Source: Kryptolebias marmoratus
Taxonomy: Eukaryota > Chordata > Actinopteri > Cyprinodontiformes > Rivulidae
Length of the DNA: 64,000 nt
Assembly (NCBI RefSeq): GCF_001649575.2
Contig: NC_051439.1
Location: 9,550,467 to 9,614,466 of the forward strand
Reading direction: 5' to 3'
Positions 63,759 through 64,000 of the stretch are shown in pieces (within the stretch, counting starts at the first letter, position 1; each line of letters opens with the position of its first letter). The position numbers and the translations under genes are program-made. The notes under the pieces were generated by a model. It was not told the DNA's origin and searched no databases. It was given only the letters and a program-made list of their open reading frames with translations.

Positions 63759-64000
63759 ATGAGAGAGATAAATATGAATCACATGCCGGCTCAGACGTCA
63801 CCCAGCCAAACAAGGTCTGCGTCAGGTGCTGGGGAACCAGAGCACCCTGATGAAAAATTGGCTACTGGAACAAGACGGAGGAAATGGATGAGAGGTGAAA
63901 ACATGGATCTGTTGGAATGCTACTACTCAAGTAACCCTAGTCAGAGAGGTTATATGCAAAGAATGCTGGAACAATGGTTACTTCGACATCCCCAGTCAAC
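63759..64000 (+). mobile_element. 5' part of a non-LTR-retrotransposon-like ORF, cut by the window edge
   Basis: An open frame runs from the stop at 63681 to the end of the window; the first ATG is at 63759, with further in-frame ATGs at 63774 and 63783. About 80 codons are visible. The N-terminus is Ser/Thr/Gln-rich and polar, then comes a basic patch TRRRKWMRGENMDLLECYYS and SNPSQRGYMQRMLEQW. This pattern (basic-Trp, 'ECYYxSNPxxRGYxxRM') is what I associate with the start of ORFs in R4/Dong-like LINEs of fish and invertebrates; the clade is recalled, not searched. The reverse transcriptase part would lie beyond 64000. The intact frame suggests a relatively young insertion within the meis2 intron. 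Confidence 0.55.

Overview
This is vertebrate, almost certainly teleost fish, genomic DNA. It is AT-rich, intron-dominated and rich in simple repeats, and the coding sequence is confined to six short exons. Two genes are recognised by protein content. The last exon of cdin1 (C15orf41; + strand, 20484-20652) lies tail-to-tail with the 3' part of meis2 (TALE homeobox gene; - strand, exons at 55541-55617, 39384-39442, 38188-38277, 37696-37787 and 34405-34700). The same convergent cdin1/meis2 arrangement is known in mammals, so the window is a piece of the conserved MEIS2 regulatory neighbourhood. The meis2a/meis2b paralogue cannot be assigned from the sequence alone, nor can the species.

Layout: 1-20483 is the last intron of cdin1, with no further cdin1 exon seen. 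20484-20652 is its terminal coding exon, followed by a putative 3' UTR to about 21.5 kb. About 21.5-32.8 kb is intergenic, with a CpG-rich promoter-like patch (27.6-28.1 kb), a perfect one-base-loop G-quadruplex motif (28.55 kb), a consensus PBX-MEIS site (23.89 kb) and several dense, non-repetitive blocks that look like conserved non-coding elements. About 32.85-34.40 kb is the meis2 3' UTR. 34.4-55.6 kb holds the last five meis2 exons. 55.6-64.0 kb is the next upstream meis2 intron, carrying a diverged ~300-bp tandem repeat in two opposed copies and, at the right edge, a dispersed fish repeat followed by the start of a non-LTR-retrotransposon-like ORF.

The meis2 3' part keeps the full alternative-splicing machinery known from mammalian MEIS2. 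There are two acceptors 21 nt apart on the exon after the homeodomain, and a cassette exon with its own stop codon that switches between a short ...QWHYM tail and a long ...DIHAQ tail. The cassette stop lies only 33 nt before the last splice junction, so the short isoform should escape nonsense-mediated decay. A perfect miR-204 8mer begins two nucleotides after the long-isoform stop but about 330 nt into the short-isoform 3' UTR, which could make microRNA control isoform-specific.

No tRNA, rRNA, CRISPR or prokaryotic-type operon was seen. The non-coding calls rest on reading the sequence by eye; no alignment was available, so 'conserved' is a prediction throughout.
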